Of a DNA stretch of 64,000 bases, positions 52,455 through 61,204 are shown piece after piece. The stretch is taken from positions 4,092,001 through 4,156,000 of the forward strand of contig NZ_CP094997.1 in the NCBI RefSeq assembly GCF_022869785.1, read 5' to 3'. Position numbers and translations under genes: made by a program. Within the stretch, counting starts at the first letter, position 1, and every line of letters starts with the position of its first letter. Under the pieces are notes generated by a model, which was not told the DNA's origin, did not search any database, and saw nothing but the letters and a program-made list of their open reading frames with translations. Source of the DNA: Dyadobacter chenwenxiniae (lineage in GTDB: Bacteria > Bacteroidota > Bacteroidia > Cytophagales > Spirosomataceae).

Positions 52455-52853
52455 AGCTAACAGTTTTTCTTTCAGACAACTTAGCTATGCCCTACCCTAA
52501 TTTTTTTGGGAAAAATTATTTTGTCGAGGCTACTTTGTAACAAATTATTTCCGCAGGCTATCGCAGAGTAATACAATGTTGGTAGCAATGTTATTAACAA
52601 GCATTCCGCAGAATCGCGGAGCGATGCAATATTGGTAGCAAGATAATGGGCACCGGTTCCGCCGAATCCCTGAGGGATGTGACTTCATACACGCCGTTTC
52701 AGCCCTCCGGGATTTTTTCGTATTGATACTTCATTCCATTCTACCAAAATTTCATCCCTCCGGGATTTTTCGAAAAATAACGGCTCATTTTATCCTACCA
52801 ATTATATCCCTCTTGAATTCGCCTGTCATTGACTGTAATGGTGCCAATTTTTA
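52455..52853. other. 399-base gene-free stretch between the receptor and thiD
   Basis: The part next to the receptor start (52455-52550) is A/T-rich and should hold its promoter, but I could not find a clean TAnnTTTG box. The remainder is the repeat cluster 52551-52815. No ORF with coding character was seen. Confidence 0.6.
52551..52815. repeat. Intergenic repeat cluster with GGTAG and GGGATG/GCGATG words
   Basis: Two units at 52551-52594 and 52606-52648 share CCGCAG, GCAATRTTGGTAGCAA and a following AT-rich part. Further right the words ATCCCTCCGGGATTTTT and CTACCAAAAT or CTACCAATT recur in the opposite orientation (52704-52720, 52741-52771, 52795-52811). The CCCTCCGGGA palindrome occurs twice. 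It looks like a decayed nest of REP- or MITE-like elements. Confidence 0.6.
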
Positions 52854-53675
52854 CTACAACATTGCCCGCAACGGCACCGGATCAAAAAAATGGTTCAGCG
52901 GACCGTTACCGTTGCCGGTTTTCACATCTTTGCCGGCTTCTATCGCGGCGGATATGTATTCTTTGGCAAAGATGATGGCTTCCGGGAGGGAATTGCCATG
53001 AGCCATGAATGTTGCAATAGCGGAAGACAGCGTGCAGCCGGTTCCGTGCAGATTCTGGCTGGGGATGAAGTCTGACTCGAAAACCAACACTTCCTGGGTT
53101 TTTTGTACCAAAACATCAAACAACTTCTCCGAAACCATATGCCCTCCTTTGAGCAAAACAGCCTTGCAGCCTTTGGTAACCATTTCCGAAGCCGCCTTCT
53201 TCATGGTTTCCAGCGAACCGATTTCCGTGGGTAACAAAAGTTTCGCTTCGTCCATGTTAGGGGTCACAAGATCTGCGATTGGAAATAACCTTTCCCAAAA
53301 AACACTGATCATCTCGGTCGTTGCAAGTTTCGTGCCGCTCGTCGATGTCAACACCGGGTCGATAACCACAAATTTGGGATTGAACTGCGCAATAATGTCA
53401 GCGATAATCAACGCGTTTTCAACAGTGCCTATCATGCCAATTTTAACCGCATCAACCTGAATATCTTCCAGAACCGCCAGTAATTGTTCTTTCAAAAAGT
53501 CCGCTGGCACTGGAAAAACCGCTCTTACTTCCAAGGTATTCTGGGCAGTGAGTGCCGTGATTGCAGATGTGCCGTAGCCGCCTAATGCGCCGATCGTTTT
53601 CAAGTCTGCCTGAATTCCAGCGCCGCCGACGCTGTCTGACCCCGCAATGGTAAGTATGGTTGGATATCGGTTCAT
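52854..53675 (-). CDS. thiD: Hydroxymethylpyrimidine/phosphomethylpyrimidine kinase
   Basis: 273 residues, ribokinase fold. The N-terminal AGSDSVGGAGIQADLKT and ITALTAQNT segments bind the pyrimidine, and NLHGTGCTLSSAIA near the C-terminus holds the anion hole and Cys214. The enzyme phosphorylates HMP and HMP-phosphate with ATP to give the pyrimidine precursor of thiamine. Length and start are normal. No other thi gene is in the window; the gene is divergent from the HAD phosphatase at 53752 across 76 bases. A pyridoxal kinase role is a less likely alternative. Confidence 0.94.
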   Translation of the reverse strand: MNRYPTILTIAGSDSVGGAGIQADLKTIGALGGYGTSAITALTAQNTLEVRAVFPVPADFLKEQLLAVLEDIQVDAVKIGMIGTVENALIIADIIAQFNPKFVVIDPVLTSTSGTKLATTEMISVFWERLFPIADLVTPNMDEAKLLLPTEIGSLETMKKAASEMVTKGCKAVLLKGGHMVSEKLFDVLVQKTQEVLVFESDFIPSQNLHGTGCTLSSAIATFMAHGNSLPEAIIFAKEYISAAIEAGKDVKTGNGNGPLNHFFDPVPLRAML

Positions 53676-53688
53676 GAATGGTCCGGGA

Positions 53689-53723
53689 TTTGTAAATACT
53701 TATCGGTGAAAGTAGTAGTTTTG
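53689..53723 (+). promoter_or_regulatory. Promoter of the HAD phosphatase-histidine kinase unit
   Basis: TTTG (53689-53692), 23 bases, then TAGTTTTG (53716-53723) fit the Bacteroidota -33/-7 consensus at the long end of the spacing range. The expected leader before the ATG at 53752 is about 25 bases. Confidence 0.45.
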
Positions 53724-53751
53724 GGTAGACTAAAAAAAGACTCACTTAATA

Positions 53752-54426
53752 ATGATTAAAGCTGCCATATTTGACATGGACGGATTGCTGATAGATTCGG
53801 AGCCAATCTGGACAGACGCCGCCCGCAGGGTGATGCAAAGAGTGAATTTCACGATTTCCGATGCACTCAAAAACCAAACAACCGGTCTTTCCATCAAACT
53901 TTTCCTTGAATATTGTCACAAAATTCAGCCCTGGAACGCCCCTAGTTTTGAAGAGCTGGAGCAACAGATCCTGGAATATGCCCATGAGAATATTCTGGCC
54001 CGCGCGGTGGCAATGCCAGGCGCAATAGCATTGGTCAAGAATTTAAAAGCCCAGGGTTTGAAGCTGGCTGTGGCTTCGGCTTCGCATATGGACTTGATAG
54101 AAGGCGTGCTGAAAAGGCTGGACATCATTGACTATTTCGACACCTGGCATTCGGGCGAGCTGGAAGAATTCACCAAACCGCACCCGGCAGTTTACCTGAC
54201 AACAGCCGCCAAGTTGGGCTTGCTCCCGCAAGAATGCATTGCTTTTGAAGATTCACACGCGGGCCTCCGATCGGCTCATGCGGCGGGAATGATCACAATT
54301 TCGGTGCCTGCGATGGAGGTTTTTGAGGATACCAAATTTGATATGGCTCACTACAAGATCAGTTCATTGGAAAAATTCATATTGAGCGAAATGTCCGGCG
54401 TGCCTCAAAACGCGGTTGAAAATTAA
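53752..54426 (+). CDS. HAD-superfamily sugar-phosphate phosphatase (HxpB/YniC type)
   Basis: 224 residues. Motif I FDMDGLLIDSEPIW supplies nucleophile Asp8 and acid/base Asp10; a helical cap follows; motif II is VASASHMD, motif III Lys is in FTKPHPAVYL, and motif IV is IAFEDSHAGLRSA. The wording is closest to hexitol/2-deoxyglucose-6-phosphate phosphatases of the YniC group, which have wide substrate range. It is 26 bases before the histidine kinase gene on the same strand, so the two are probably one transcript, although there is no known reason for the link. Confidence 0.88.
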   Translation: MIKAAIFDMDGLLIDSEPIWTDAARRVMQRVNFTISDALKNQTTGLSIKLFLEYCHKIQPWNAPSFEELEQQILEYAHENILARAVAMPGAIALVKNLKAQGLKLAVASASHMDLIEGVLKRLDIIDYFDTWHSGELEEFTKPHPAVYLTTAAKLGLLPQECIAFEDSHAGLRSAHAAGMITISVPAMEVFEDTKFDMAHYKISSLEKFILSEMSGVPQNAVEN

Positions 54427-54452
54427 TACCCAAATATCAATTTCATTTATTA

Positions 54453-55793
54453 ATGATCGGACTAAGACATTTCAGCATTGTGATCATGATCAGGATAGTG
54501 GTAATTATCCTGAGCGTGATTGCCCTTGCCTGGCTCGCGTCCAAGCACACGAACGAAGTGCTTGTATATGTGCTGGGAACCATTTTCATCTTTGTTCAGG
54601 GATCATTATTGTATCAGTATGTTACCAATGTTAACCGAAAACTGACGTACTTCCTCGAATCAGTCCGCTACTCGGATTTTACGATCAATTTCCGTTCCGA
54701 CAATAAAATGGGCCGGACTTTTAAGGAACTTAACCAGCAATTTAATGAGGTGCTGCATGCTTTTCGCCAGGCCCGGGCGGAGAAGGAGGCTAACTTGCAA
54801 TACTTGAATACAATTGTTCAGCATATTGGAACTGGTCTGATCACTTTCGACAGCAACGGGCAGGTTAATCTTATTAATAATGCGGCATTGCGTATGCTGG
54901 GTATTTACAGGTTGCATCAGCTGAGCGAGTTAAAAGAAAAACATCCAAGACTTTACGAATTGCTTTCCACGCTCGATAGTGGTGTGCGCGAACTTTACCG
55001 GACGCCTTCCGACCAACCCCTTGCGTTGCAGGGAGCGGCCATTCAGCTCCGGGGAATGTGGGTCAGGATTGTGGTTTTACAGAATATTCAGACGGAACTG
55101 CAACAACAGGAAGTGGAATCCTGGCAAAACCTTACCCGCGTTCTCCGGCATGAGATCATGAACTCGATGACGCCCATAGTTTCGCTTGTAGGCACAATGC
55201 GGCTCATTGTAAATGAAGACATCGAGAAATCCACCAATGACCAGGAAGCCGTTAATGATTTGAAAGAAGCATTACACACGCTGGAAAAACGGAGCAAGGG
55301 AATGATGCAATTTGTGAATGCCTACCGCGATTTTACAACATTGCCAAAACCTGTTTTTGCCAATCTCAGCGTTGCCGAACTTTTGCAGGAAGTGATCCAG
55401 TTATTACAAACAGACCTTACGGGCTCGGGCGTTTTGTGGAAAATTTCTGTAAAACCGGAAACATTAACTGTGAAAGCCGACGCCAGCCAGATCCAGCAAG
55501 TGCTCATTAACTTGGTAAAAAATGCTTCCGAAGCATTCTCAAATCAAACCAACAGATTGATCACCCTAAGCGCTTACCAGACTGACAATGTGACTATTAT
55601 CGATGTTGAGGATAATGGGGACGGCATTGAACCCGAGGCCATTGAAAATATTTTCATACCTTTTTACACAACAAAAAAGACCGGCTCCGGCATTGGATTG
55701 AGCCTTTCACGGCAGATTTTGCAGCAGCACAACGGGCAGCTGAACGTGTCTTCGCAAGTGGGAAAAGGAACTGTTTTTACGCTGATTATTTAA
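54453..55793 (+). CDS. Membrane-bound sensor histidine kinase
   Basis: 446 residues. Two membrane helices (about 8-28 and 35-57) with hardly any external loop, a linker with coiled coil, a PAS-like domain at about 112-215 (IVQHIGTGLITFDSNGQVNL), then the H box LTRVLRHEIMNSMTPIVSL with His233, N box LINLVKNASEAF (Asn357), G1 DNGDGI at 387-392 and G2 GSGIGLSLS at 411-419. The RHEIMNSMTPI type is the NtrB-like form that phosphorylates sigma-54 response regulators in Bacteroidota, so it is the best candidate partner of 43821-45188, even at 9 kb distance. It shares its TAA stop bases with the convergent permease gene (55790). Confidence 0.9.
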   Translation: MIGLRHFSIVIMIRIVVIILSVIALAWLASKHTNEVLVYVLGTIFIFVQGSLLYQYVTNVNRKLTYFLESVRYSDFTINFRSDNKMGRTFKELNQQFNEVLHAFRQARAEKEANLQYLNTIVQHIGTGLITFDSNGQVNLINNAALRMLGIYRLHQLSELKEKHPRLYELLSTLDSGVRELYRTPSDQPLALQGAAIQLRGMWVRIVVLQNIQTELQQQEVESWQNLTRVLRHEIMNSMTPIVSLVGTMRLIVNEDIEKSTNDQEAVNDLKEALHTLEKRSKGMMQFVNAYRDFTTLPKPVFANLSVAELLQEVIQLLQTDLTGSGVLWKISVKPETLTVKADASQIQQVLINLVKNASEAFSNQTNRLITLSAYQTDNVTIIDVEDNGDGIEPEAIENIFIPFYTTKKTGSGIGLSLSRQILQQHNGQLNVSSQVGKGTVFTLII

Positions 55794-57475
55794 GCTAACT
55801 TGCTTTTTCTGTATCCATAACTGAAATAAATGACAAGCCCGATCGCGAGCCAGATCACGAAGATCAGCCAGTTGGAGGAACCTAATTCCGTCATTAAGTA
55901 GAGGTTTGTCAAAATTCCCGCAACAGGTAGAATCGAAAAATTGTATTTGTAGCTCATCACGGCCATCACGAACCAGGTGATCCAGAAAATGATCGTTAAA
56001 AGCTTGTGCTCAATGATTTCCATACCCGACATGGCTTTCCATTCGTCTATCACACTTTGTCCATAAATGCTTAACCCAAGGATAGCAAGGACCAGCAGAA
56101 GTCCTACCAGATATTTTCCATTTAGATAAGGGACACGGAATTTGGATTGCGCTGAAATGCCTGTGTGATCCAGATAAAGCACGCCGCCACAAACCAAAAT
56201 AAATGCAAAGAATGTCCCCACACTGGTCAGGTCCACAAAGAAATCCATCTTGAAAAATAATGCGGGAATACCCACTACAAAACCCGTAACAATGGTTGCG
56301 AAGGAGGGAGTCTGATATTTGGGATGAATCTTCGAGAATTTTTTCCAAAGCAAACCATCGCGGCTCATCGTCATCCAGATACGTGGCTGACCAAGCTGAT
56401 AAACCAGCAATGCACTCGTAATAGCAATGACAGAACTGACCGAAATAACGCCAGCCATGAAATCAAGGCCATTTTTCTCAAAAACAAATGCCAGCGGATC
56501 ACTTACTTTCAGCTCTGAATAATTGACCATTCCGGTAAGCACCAATGTGATGAGTACATATAATATTGTGCAAATTACCAGACAGTAAATCATCGCCTTG
56601 GGCATGTCGCGCTGCGGATTTTTACATTCTTCGGCAGTTGTTGAAATAGAATCAAAACCAATGAATGCGAAAAAAACGGAGGCGACCCCACCCATGACGC
56701 CTTTGATGCCATTGGGTGCAAATGGCGACCAGTTTTCGGGTTTTACATAAAATGCCCCGGCGAAAATCACCAGCAAAACGACCCCTATTTTCAGCACCAC
56801 CATGATATTGCTGGCGGTTCGCGACTCGCGGATACCAATGTAAACCAATGCAGTAATAAGCAATGTTATCAGTCCCGCAGGCAGATTAAGCATGATGTGG
56901 AAATCACCGATTGCCGGAGAAGATTCATAAGCCGCAGCCGCAAAACGTTCGTAAGTGCTCATTTCGGCGGCAGCGCCACTTTGCAACTTGGCAAATGCAT
57001 CAGAGGCCGTTTCATGGTTGACCGTAAGCCAGCCCGGCAGGACAATGCCGAAGCCTTTAAGCATTCCCGTAAAGTATTCCGACCAGGAAATCGCGACGAC
57101 CATGTTGGAAACCGCATATTCCAAAATCAACGACCAGCCAATGATCCATGCAAACAACTCACCAAAAGCAACGTACGCATACGTGTACGCGCTACCGGAG
57201 ACGGGCACGGTGCTCGCAAACTGCGCATACGACAATGCTGTAAAAACGCAGGCAATAGCCGTAAAAATGAATAATAATGATACAGCCGGACCACCGTTAT
57301 AGCTCGCAACCCCGATCGTACTGAAAATCCCTGCCCCTACAATTGCCGCTATACCGAGGGAGACCAGGTCCCTCACGCCAAGGATCTTGGCTAAACCGCC
57401 ATTTTCCGCAGAATCAGCATCTTTAAGTATTTGGCTAACTGTTTTTTTACGAAAGAGAGAAGAATTTTGTTTCAT
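55790..57475 (-). CDS. APC-family amino acid permease
   Basis: 561 residues with about twelve membrane helices. The APC signature is in LGVRDLVSLGIAAIVGAGIF and VFFAFIGFDSISTTAEECKN, the latter with the conserved Glu pair of cationic amino acid (CAT/YfnA-like) transporters. A long cytoplasmic or periplasmic loop of about 45 residues (HETASDAFAKL...) lies after helix 4. It probably imports amino acids by proton coupling; the substrate is undetermined. It overlaps the histidine kinase end by four bases in convergent arrangement. The N-terminal FRKKTVSQIL region is normal for the family. Confidence 0.9.
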   Translation of the reverse strand: MKQNSSLFRKKTVSQILKDADSAENGGLAKILGVRDLVSLGIAAIVGAGIFSTIGVASYNGGPAVSLLFIFTAIACVFTALSYAQFASTVPVSGSAYTYAYVAFGELFAWIIGWSLILEYAVSNMVVAISWSEYFTGMLKGFGIVLPGWLTVNHETASDAFAKLQSGAAAEMSTYERFAAAAYESSPAIGDFHIMLNLPAGLITLLITALVYIGIRESRTASNIMVVLKIGVVLLVIFAGAFYVKPENWSPFAPNGIKGVMGGVASVFFAFIGFDSISTTAEECKNPQRDMPKAMIYCLVICTILYVLITLVLTGMVNYSELKVSDPLAFVFEKNGLDFMAGVISVSSVIAITSALLVYQLGQPRIWMTMSRDGLLWKKFSKIHPKYQTPSFATIVTGFVVGIPALFFKMDFFVDLTSVGTFFAFILVCGGVLYLDHTGISAQSKFRVPYLNGKYLVGLLLVLAILGLSIYGQSVIDEWKAMSGMEIIEHKLLTIIFWITWFVMAVMSYKYNFSILPVAGILTNLYLMTELGSSNWLIFVIWLAIGLVIYFSYGYRKSKLA

Positions 57476-57682
57476 GCAGGCGCTGATTTGGCAAAGTCTA
57501 GGTATGTAATAAGTTGGCTAAAATAACGATATTCTCAACGCATCTTTCCATCCGTTGATATTTTGTTTAATAAATCACAAATTTTCCATAGAAAATTCTC
57601 CGGGCTGAAATCAAACGCGAAAACAATGTGTTTGAAACCATATAATTACTTAATTTTCCGGCTAGCAACCCCACCACATCCC

Positions 57683-58468
57683 ATGAAAAAAAACGTTACG
57701 TTACTTGTCCTTATACTGCTTTCTGTCAGGATATTGGATGCCCAGGACATGAAGGCCTACACAACTGCTCAGGCTCATTCCCACAATGATTACGAAAGAA
57801 AAGGTGCCTTCCGGGACGCTTATGATCAGCAGTTCGGGTCCATTGAAGCGGACCTTTTTTTAATAAATGACACGCTGTTCGTAGCTCACAATCTAAAAGA
57901 CATCCATCCTAAAAGAACATTAAGTACGCTCTACATTCAGCCGATCCTCGCTAGCGTCGAGAAAAACGGCGGGAGCATTTATGCACAAAAGGATGTGCCG
58001 TTACAATTGCTGATTGATTTGAAAACCGGGGCTTCGGAGACGCTCGCTGCGCTGGTCAGGGAACTCGAACCGCACAAGCAAATTTTTGCACCCAACGGCA
58101 CTGTAACAATTGTAGTGAGCGGCAACACGCCCGCCCCTGCCGATTTTGACAAATATCCGGACTTCATTTTTTTCGATGGAAGACCCGAACTTACTTACAC
58201 GCCGGATCAACTCAAACGGGTCGGCTTGATCAGCCAGGGTTTCGGGAAATACTCAAAATGGAACGGCGAGGGCCCCTTACCTGAAAAGGAAAAGAAAACG
58301 ATCCAGAAAGTGATCAGGCAAACCCACGATCTGGGTAAAAAAATGCGGTTATGGGCTACGCCGGACAACATCAATTCCTGGAAGATCATGATGGCCCTGG
58401 GTGTGGATTATCTGAATACGGATAAAGTAAAAGAATTGGGCGATTACCTCCGCACTGCACCTCGATAA
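57683..58468 (+). CDS. PI-PLC-like/glycerophosphodiester phosphodiesterase family secreted protein
   Basis: 261 residues from MKKNVTLLVLILLSVRILDA, which opens a signal peptide; an in-frame ATG 40 codons earlier (57563) gives no sensible extension. The TIM-barrel has QAHSHNDYERKG with catalytic-type His residues, SIEADLFLINDTLFVAHN for the metal-binding Glu-Asp and second His, and LWATPDNINSWKIM near the end. It resembles the AIM6-like PI-PLC branch found in Bacteroidota. It would hydrolyse a phosphodiester, possibly a lipid head group. The next gene, an ethanolamine-type permease 56 bases downstream, would fit salvage of released ethanolamine (inference). Confidence 0.82.
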   Translation: MKKNVTLLVLILLSVRILDAQDMKAYTTAQAHSHNDYERKGAFRDAYDQQFGSIEADLFLINDTLFVAHNLKDIHPKRTLSTLYIQPILASVEKNGGSIYAQKDVPLQLLIDLKTGASETLAALVRELEPHKQIFAPNGTVTIVVSGNTPAPADFDKYPDFIFFDGRPELTYTPDQLKRVGLISQGFGKYSKWNGEGPLPEKEKKTIQKVIRQTHDLGKKMRLWATPDNINSWKIMMALGVDYLNTDKVKELGDYLRTAPR

Positions 58469-58524
58469 CATTTTTAATTAGATTTAACTGCTTTTACATT
58501 TTTCAATGGTATAACTTCTCCTCC

Positions 58525-59868
58525 ATGTCGTCCGAACACAACGCGTCGGCGCCCGGCGCTACGCTCAAGAAAGTTTTAAAACCAATACACCTTTGGGCGA
58601 TTGCCGTCGGGCTGGTGATTTCAGGTGAATATTTCGGATGGAACTATGGATGGGGCGTTTCGGGCACCGTTGGCTTCCTCATCGCGACACTCCTGGTAAC
58701 GCTGATGTACGTGACATTTATTTTCAGCTTTACCGAGCTTACCACTTCCATTCCGCAGGCTGGCGGGCCGTTTTCTTACTCGCAACGCGCTTTTGGCTGG
58801 TTTGGGGGGTTAATAGCAGGTTACGCTACACTCGTAGAATTTTTGGTGACACCACCCGCCATTGCATTTGCATTGGGAAGCTACACACACTTTCTTTATC
58901 CGTCACTGGGAGTGCTAGATGTAGCTTTTGCCTGTTATGTTATTTTTATATTAATTAATCTACTGGGAATCAAGGAGTCTGCAATGTTCTCACTGGTGGT
59001 GACGTTGCTGGCGGTCGGCGAGCTGCTGATCTATATAGGCATTGTTGCTCCGCATTTTTCATACAAAACTTTCGTGACCGAGCCGATGCCATTTGGCTGG
59101 CCAGGCGTGTTTGCTGCGTTACCATTTGCAATCTGGTTTTACCTCGCCATTGAAGGCGTTGCCATGGTGGCCGAAGAAGTGGAAGATCCTAAACGGACTA
59201 TTTCCAGAGGTTACATTTACGGAATTTTAACATTGGTTGTGCTGGCGCTCGCCGTGATGGTTTTTACCGGTGGCGTAGCACATTGGCGGCTTTTGAGCGA
59301 AATCGATTATCCCCTGCCCGCCGCACTAGGCATTGTGCTGGGCCGCGACAGTGCACTTACACAACTATTTGCCAGCCTGGGACTTTTTGGGCTTATCGCT
59401 TCTTTTCACGGCACCATCATTGGGTATTCACGACAAATTTACGCATTGGCAAGGGCTGGATTGTTACCTTCTTTTCTGGGAAATGTGAATGCCAGATTCC
59501 AGACACCACACTGGGCACTCATCGGCGGCGGAATTGTCGGGTGCATCGCGCTTAAATTGGGCACGACTGACCAGGTGATCATTCTGGCGGCATTGGGAGC
59601 GGTTGTGATGTACATTATCAGTATGGTTGCGCTCTTCATGCTTCGCCGTAATGAACCCGGTCTCGAGCGCCCCTTTATCGTGCCTGCCTATCCTTACTTC
59701 CCTCTCATAGCACTTATCTTATCAGTCGTCTGTCTCATTGCAATTATCTATTATAATCTGGTCCTGAGCTTATGGTTCTTTTCCGGGCTTGTATTGGTTA
59801 CTGTTCTCTATATGGCAACAGGGAGACACAAAGTTTCCAAACACATCGACAGCGCCACAGGTAATTAA
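58525..59868 (+). CDS. eat: Ethanolamine permease
   Basis: 447 residues, about twelve membrane helices. The opening LKPIHLWAIAVGLVISGEYF and GWNYGWGVSG is characteristic of Eat-type ethanolamine transporters of the APC superfamily, as are FLVTPPAIAFALGSY and FYLAIEGVAMVAEEVEDPKR. It should import ethanolamine as carbon or nitrogen source. No eutBC lyase genes follow, so breakdown must be encoded elsewhere. It may be cotranscribed with the phosphodiesterase gene upstream. Confidence 0.88.
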   Translation: MSSEHNASAPGATLKKVLKPIHLWAIAVGLVISGEYFGWNYGWGVSGTVGFLIATLLVTLMYVTFIFSFTELTTSIPQAGGPFSYSQRAFGWFGGLIAGYATLVEFLVTPPAIAFALGSYTHFLYPSLGVLDVAFACYVIFILINLLGIKESAMFSLVVTLLAVGELLIYIGIVAPHFSYKTFVTEPMPFGWPGVFAALPFAIWFYLAIEGVAMVAEEVEDPKRTISRGYIYGILTLVVLALAVMVFTGGVAHWRLLSEIDYPLPAALGIVLGRDSALTQLFASLGLFGLIASFHGTIIGYSRQIYALARAGLLPSFLGNVNARFQTPHWALIGGGIVGCIALKLGTTDQVIILAALGAVVMYIISMVALFMLRRNEPGLERPFIVPAYPYFPLIALILSVVCLIAIIYYNLVLSLWFFSGLVLVTVLYMATGRHKVSKHIDSATGN

Positions 59869-59978
59869 AGGATTGAGGCCGACATAGTTTTTACCGGTTA
59901 CTAAATTGTTTTAAAAAAATGGTCTCGATTGACAACTAATTCGTACATTAATCTGGAATTTTTACTCAACGGTAACCT

Positions 59979-59986
59979 TAAATTTG
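59979..59986 (+). promoter_or_regulatory. Possible -7 element TAAATTTG before the LytTR regulator
   Basis: A perfect TAnnTTTG box lies about 80 bases before the ATG at 60068. No matching -33 TTG was found. It is the only such box in the 199-base gap. Confidence 0.3.
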
Positions 59987-60067
59987 CAATTTTTTGAAAA
60001 TGCTAACATTGTCCCTGCTCGTAAACCCTGATTTTAACAGTATGGGATTGAATTTTACAAATCCAGA

Positions 60068-60802
60068 ATGAATATTTTAATTGTTGAGGACGACCTGATT
60101 GTAGCAAAACATCTTCAATATTTACTTAACGGCTTCGGGTATGATGCGAATGACGTTGCAACGGATTACAGTACGGCTGTTGAATTACTCAATAGCAAAG
60201 TCTTCCATGTTGCCATTTTAGACATTAGTTTGAACGGCTACCAAACCGGGATTGACCTTGCGCATTACATTCGTGAAAATTTCAAGATCCCCTTCCTGTT
60301 TCTTTCCAGTCACGAGGATATAGCCATTGTCAATGCGGCTTTGCAAGCTTCTCCACATGCTTTTCTTCAAAAGCCATGTCAAAAAATCACTGTATATACT
60401 GCGGTTAAGCTGGCTCTGAAAAATTACCGCCTTGCAGCTTTGGCGGGAGAGTCCAATCAGGAGGATAAACAGGATTCCACGGTAATCAAAGATGCGCTTT
60501 TCATCAAAGAGAAGCATATGTTTACCAAAATCCTGCTTGCCGATATCCTTTACATCCGCAGCGACGACAATTATCTTGAATTGCACACCAAAAAGAAGAA
60601 ATACACCATTCGGGAGACGCTCAAAAACATGCTTCAGCAACTTCCGGCCAATTATTTTTTCCGGGTTCACAAGTCTTTCATCATTAATCTCCATGCCATT
60701 ACATCAATCAATTACATTCATGTGATGATCAATGACATTGAAATCCCGATTACAAATGACAACCGAAATGAACTGCTAAGCCGGGTGAAAACTTTTTCGT
60801 GA
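60068..60802 (+). CDS. LytTR-family response regulator
   Basis: 244 residues. Receiver domain about 1-120, with Asp8-Asp9, phospho-acceptor Asp52 (AILDISLNG) and Lys in FLQKPCQ. The LytTR DNA-binding domain, about 145-240, has ILLADILYIRSDDNYLELHT and the late FRVHKSFIINLHAI motif. Such regulators usually work with 7TM or 5TM_5TMR-type LytS kinases, often next door, but none is encoded here, so it is an orphan. It is followed by a 402-base gene-free region. Confidence 0.92.
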   Translation: MNILIVEDDLIVAKHLQYLLNGFGYDANDVATDYSTAVELLNSKVFHVAILDISLNGYQTGIDLAHYIRENFKIPFLFLSSHEDIAIVNAALQASPHAFLQKPCQKITVYTAVKLALKNYRLAALAGESNQEDKQDSTVIKDALFIKEKHMFTKILLADILYIRSDDNYLELHTKKKKYTIRETLKNMLQQLPANYFFRVHKSFIINLHAITSINYIHVMINDIEIPITNDNRNELLSRVKTFS

Positions 60803-61204
60803 GAAGCCCCGGAAATCTCCAAACCACACATGCTGATTCCCTTTCTTTACCCCGGAAATCAGCTACTTCACCCCATTATTTTGTCAGTTATCCGACTACA
60901 AACTATTATTACAATACGTAAATTCCTCTCCTATTTAAAACCAGTGTTCTTGCGACAGGCGCCTGAGCTTCAACATTTAAGAAAAAAAATTAGAAGCTCA
61001 GGCATCCATTTCAGTTCGGGGAACGTAAATGTTATAAATTAAATATGTGCGTAAACACAAACTTGATCTCCAAAATATTTACCATACCATACCAAACCTA
61101 AACTAAATCATTACCATTAGTATTTTTTTATTTTAATATCGTTGAGAATAATTGGACATCCCCGGGACACATTCCCTGGGATGTTTTGTTTTTAATTACA
61201 GATC
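60803..61204. other. 402-base gene-free region with three hairpins
   Basis: Hairpin 1 pairs GCTGATTCC (60832-60840) with GGAAATCAGC (60854-60863). Hairpin 2 is a perfect 11-bp stem (60961-60971 with 60993-61003). Hairpin 3 is a terminator-like stem at 61156-61184. No ORF with coding character and no TAnnTTTG box were found. It may be a long 3' leader of the LytTR gene or contain a small RNA. Confidence 0.45.
61156..61195 (+). terminator. Plus-strand terminator far from any plus-strand stop
   Basis: ACATCCCCGGGA and TTCCCTGGGATGT form a stem of about 12 bp (one mismatch) followed by TTTTGTTTTT. The T run is on the plus side, so it ends plus-strand transcripts, yet the nearest plus-strand gene stops about 350 bases earlier. 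Confidence 0.6.

Noticed and set aside
57563..57682. Forty-residue N-terminal extension of the phosphodiesterase
   Set aside because: It would bury the signal peptide behind a polar stretch; the ATG at 57683 opens a normal signal sequence.
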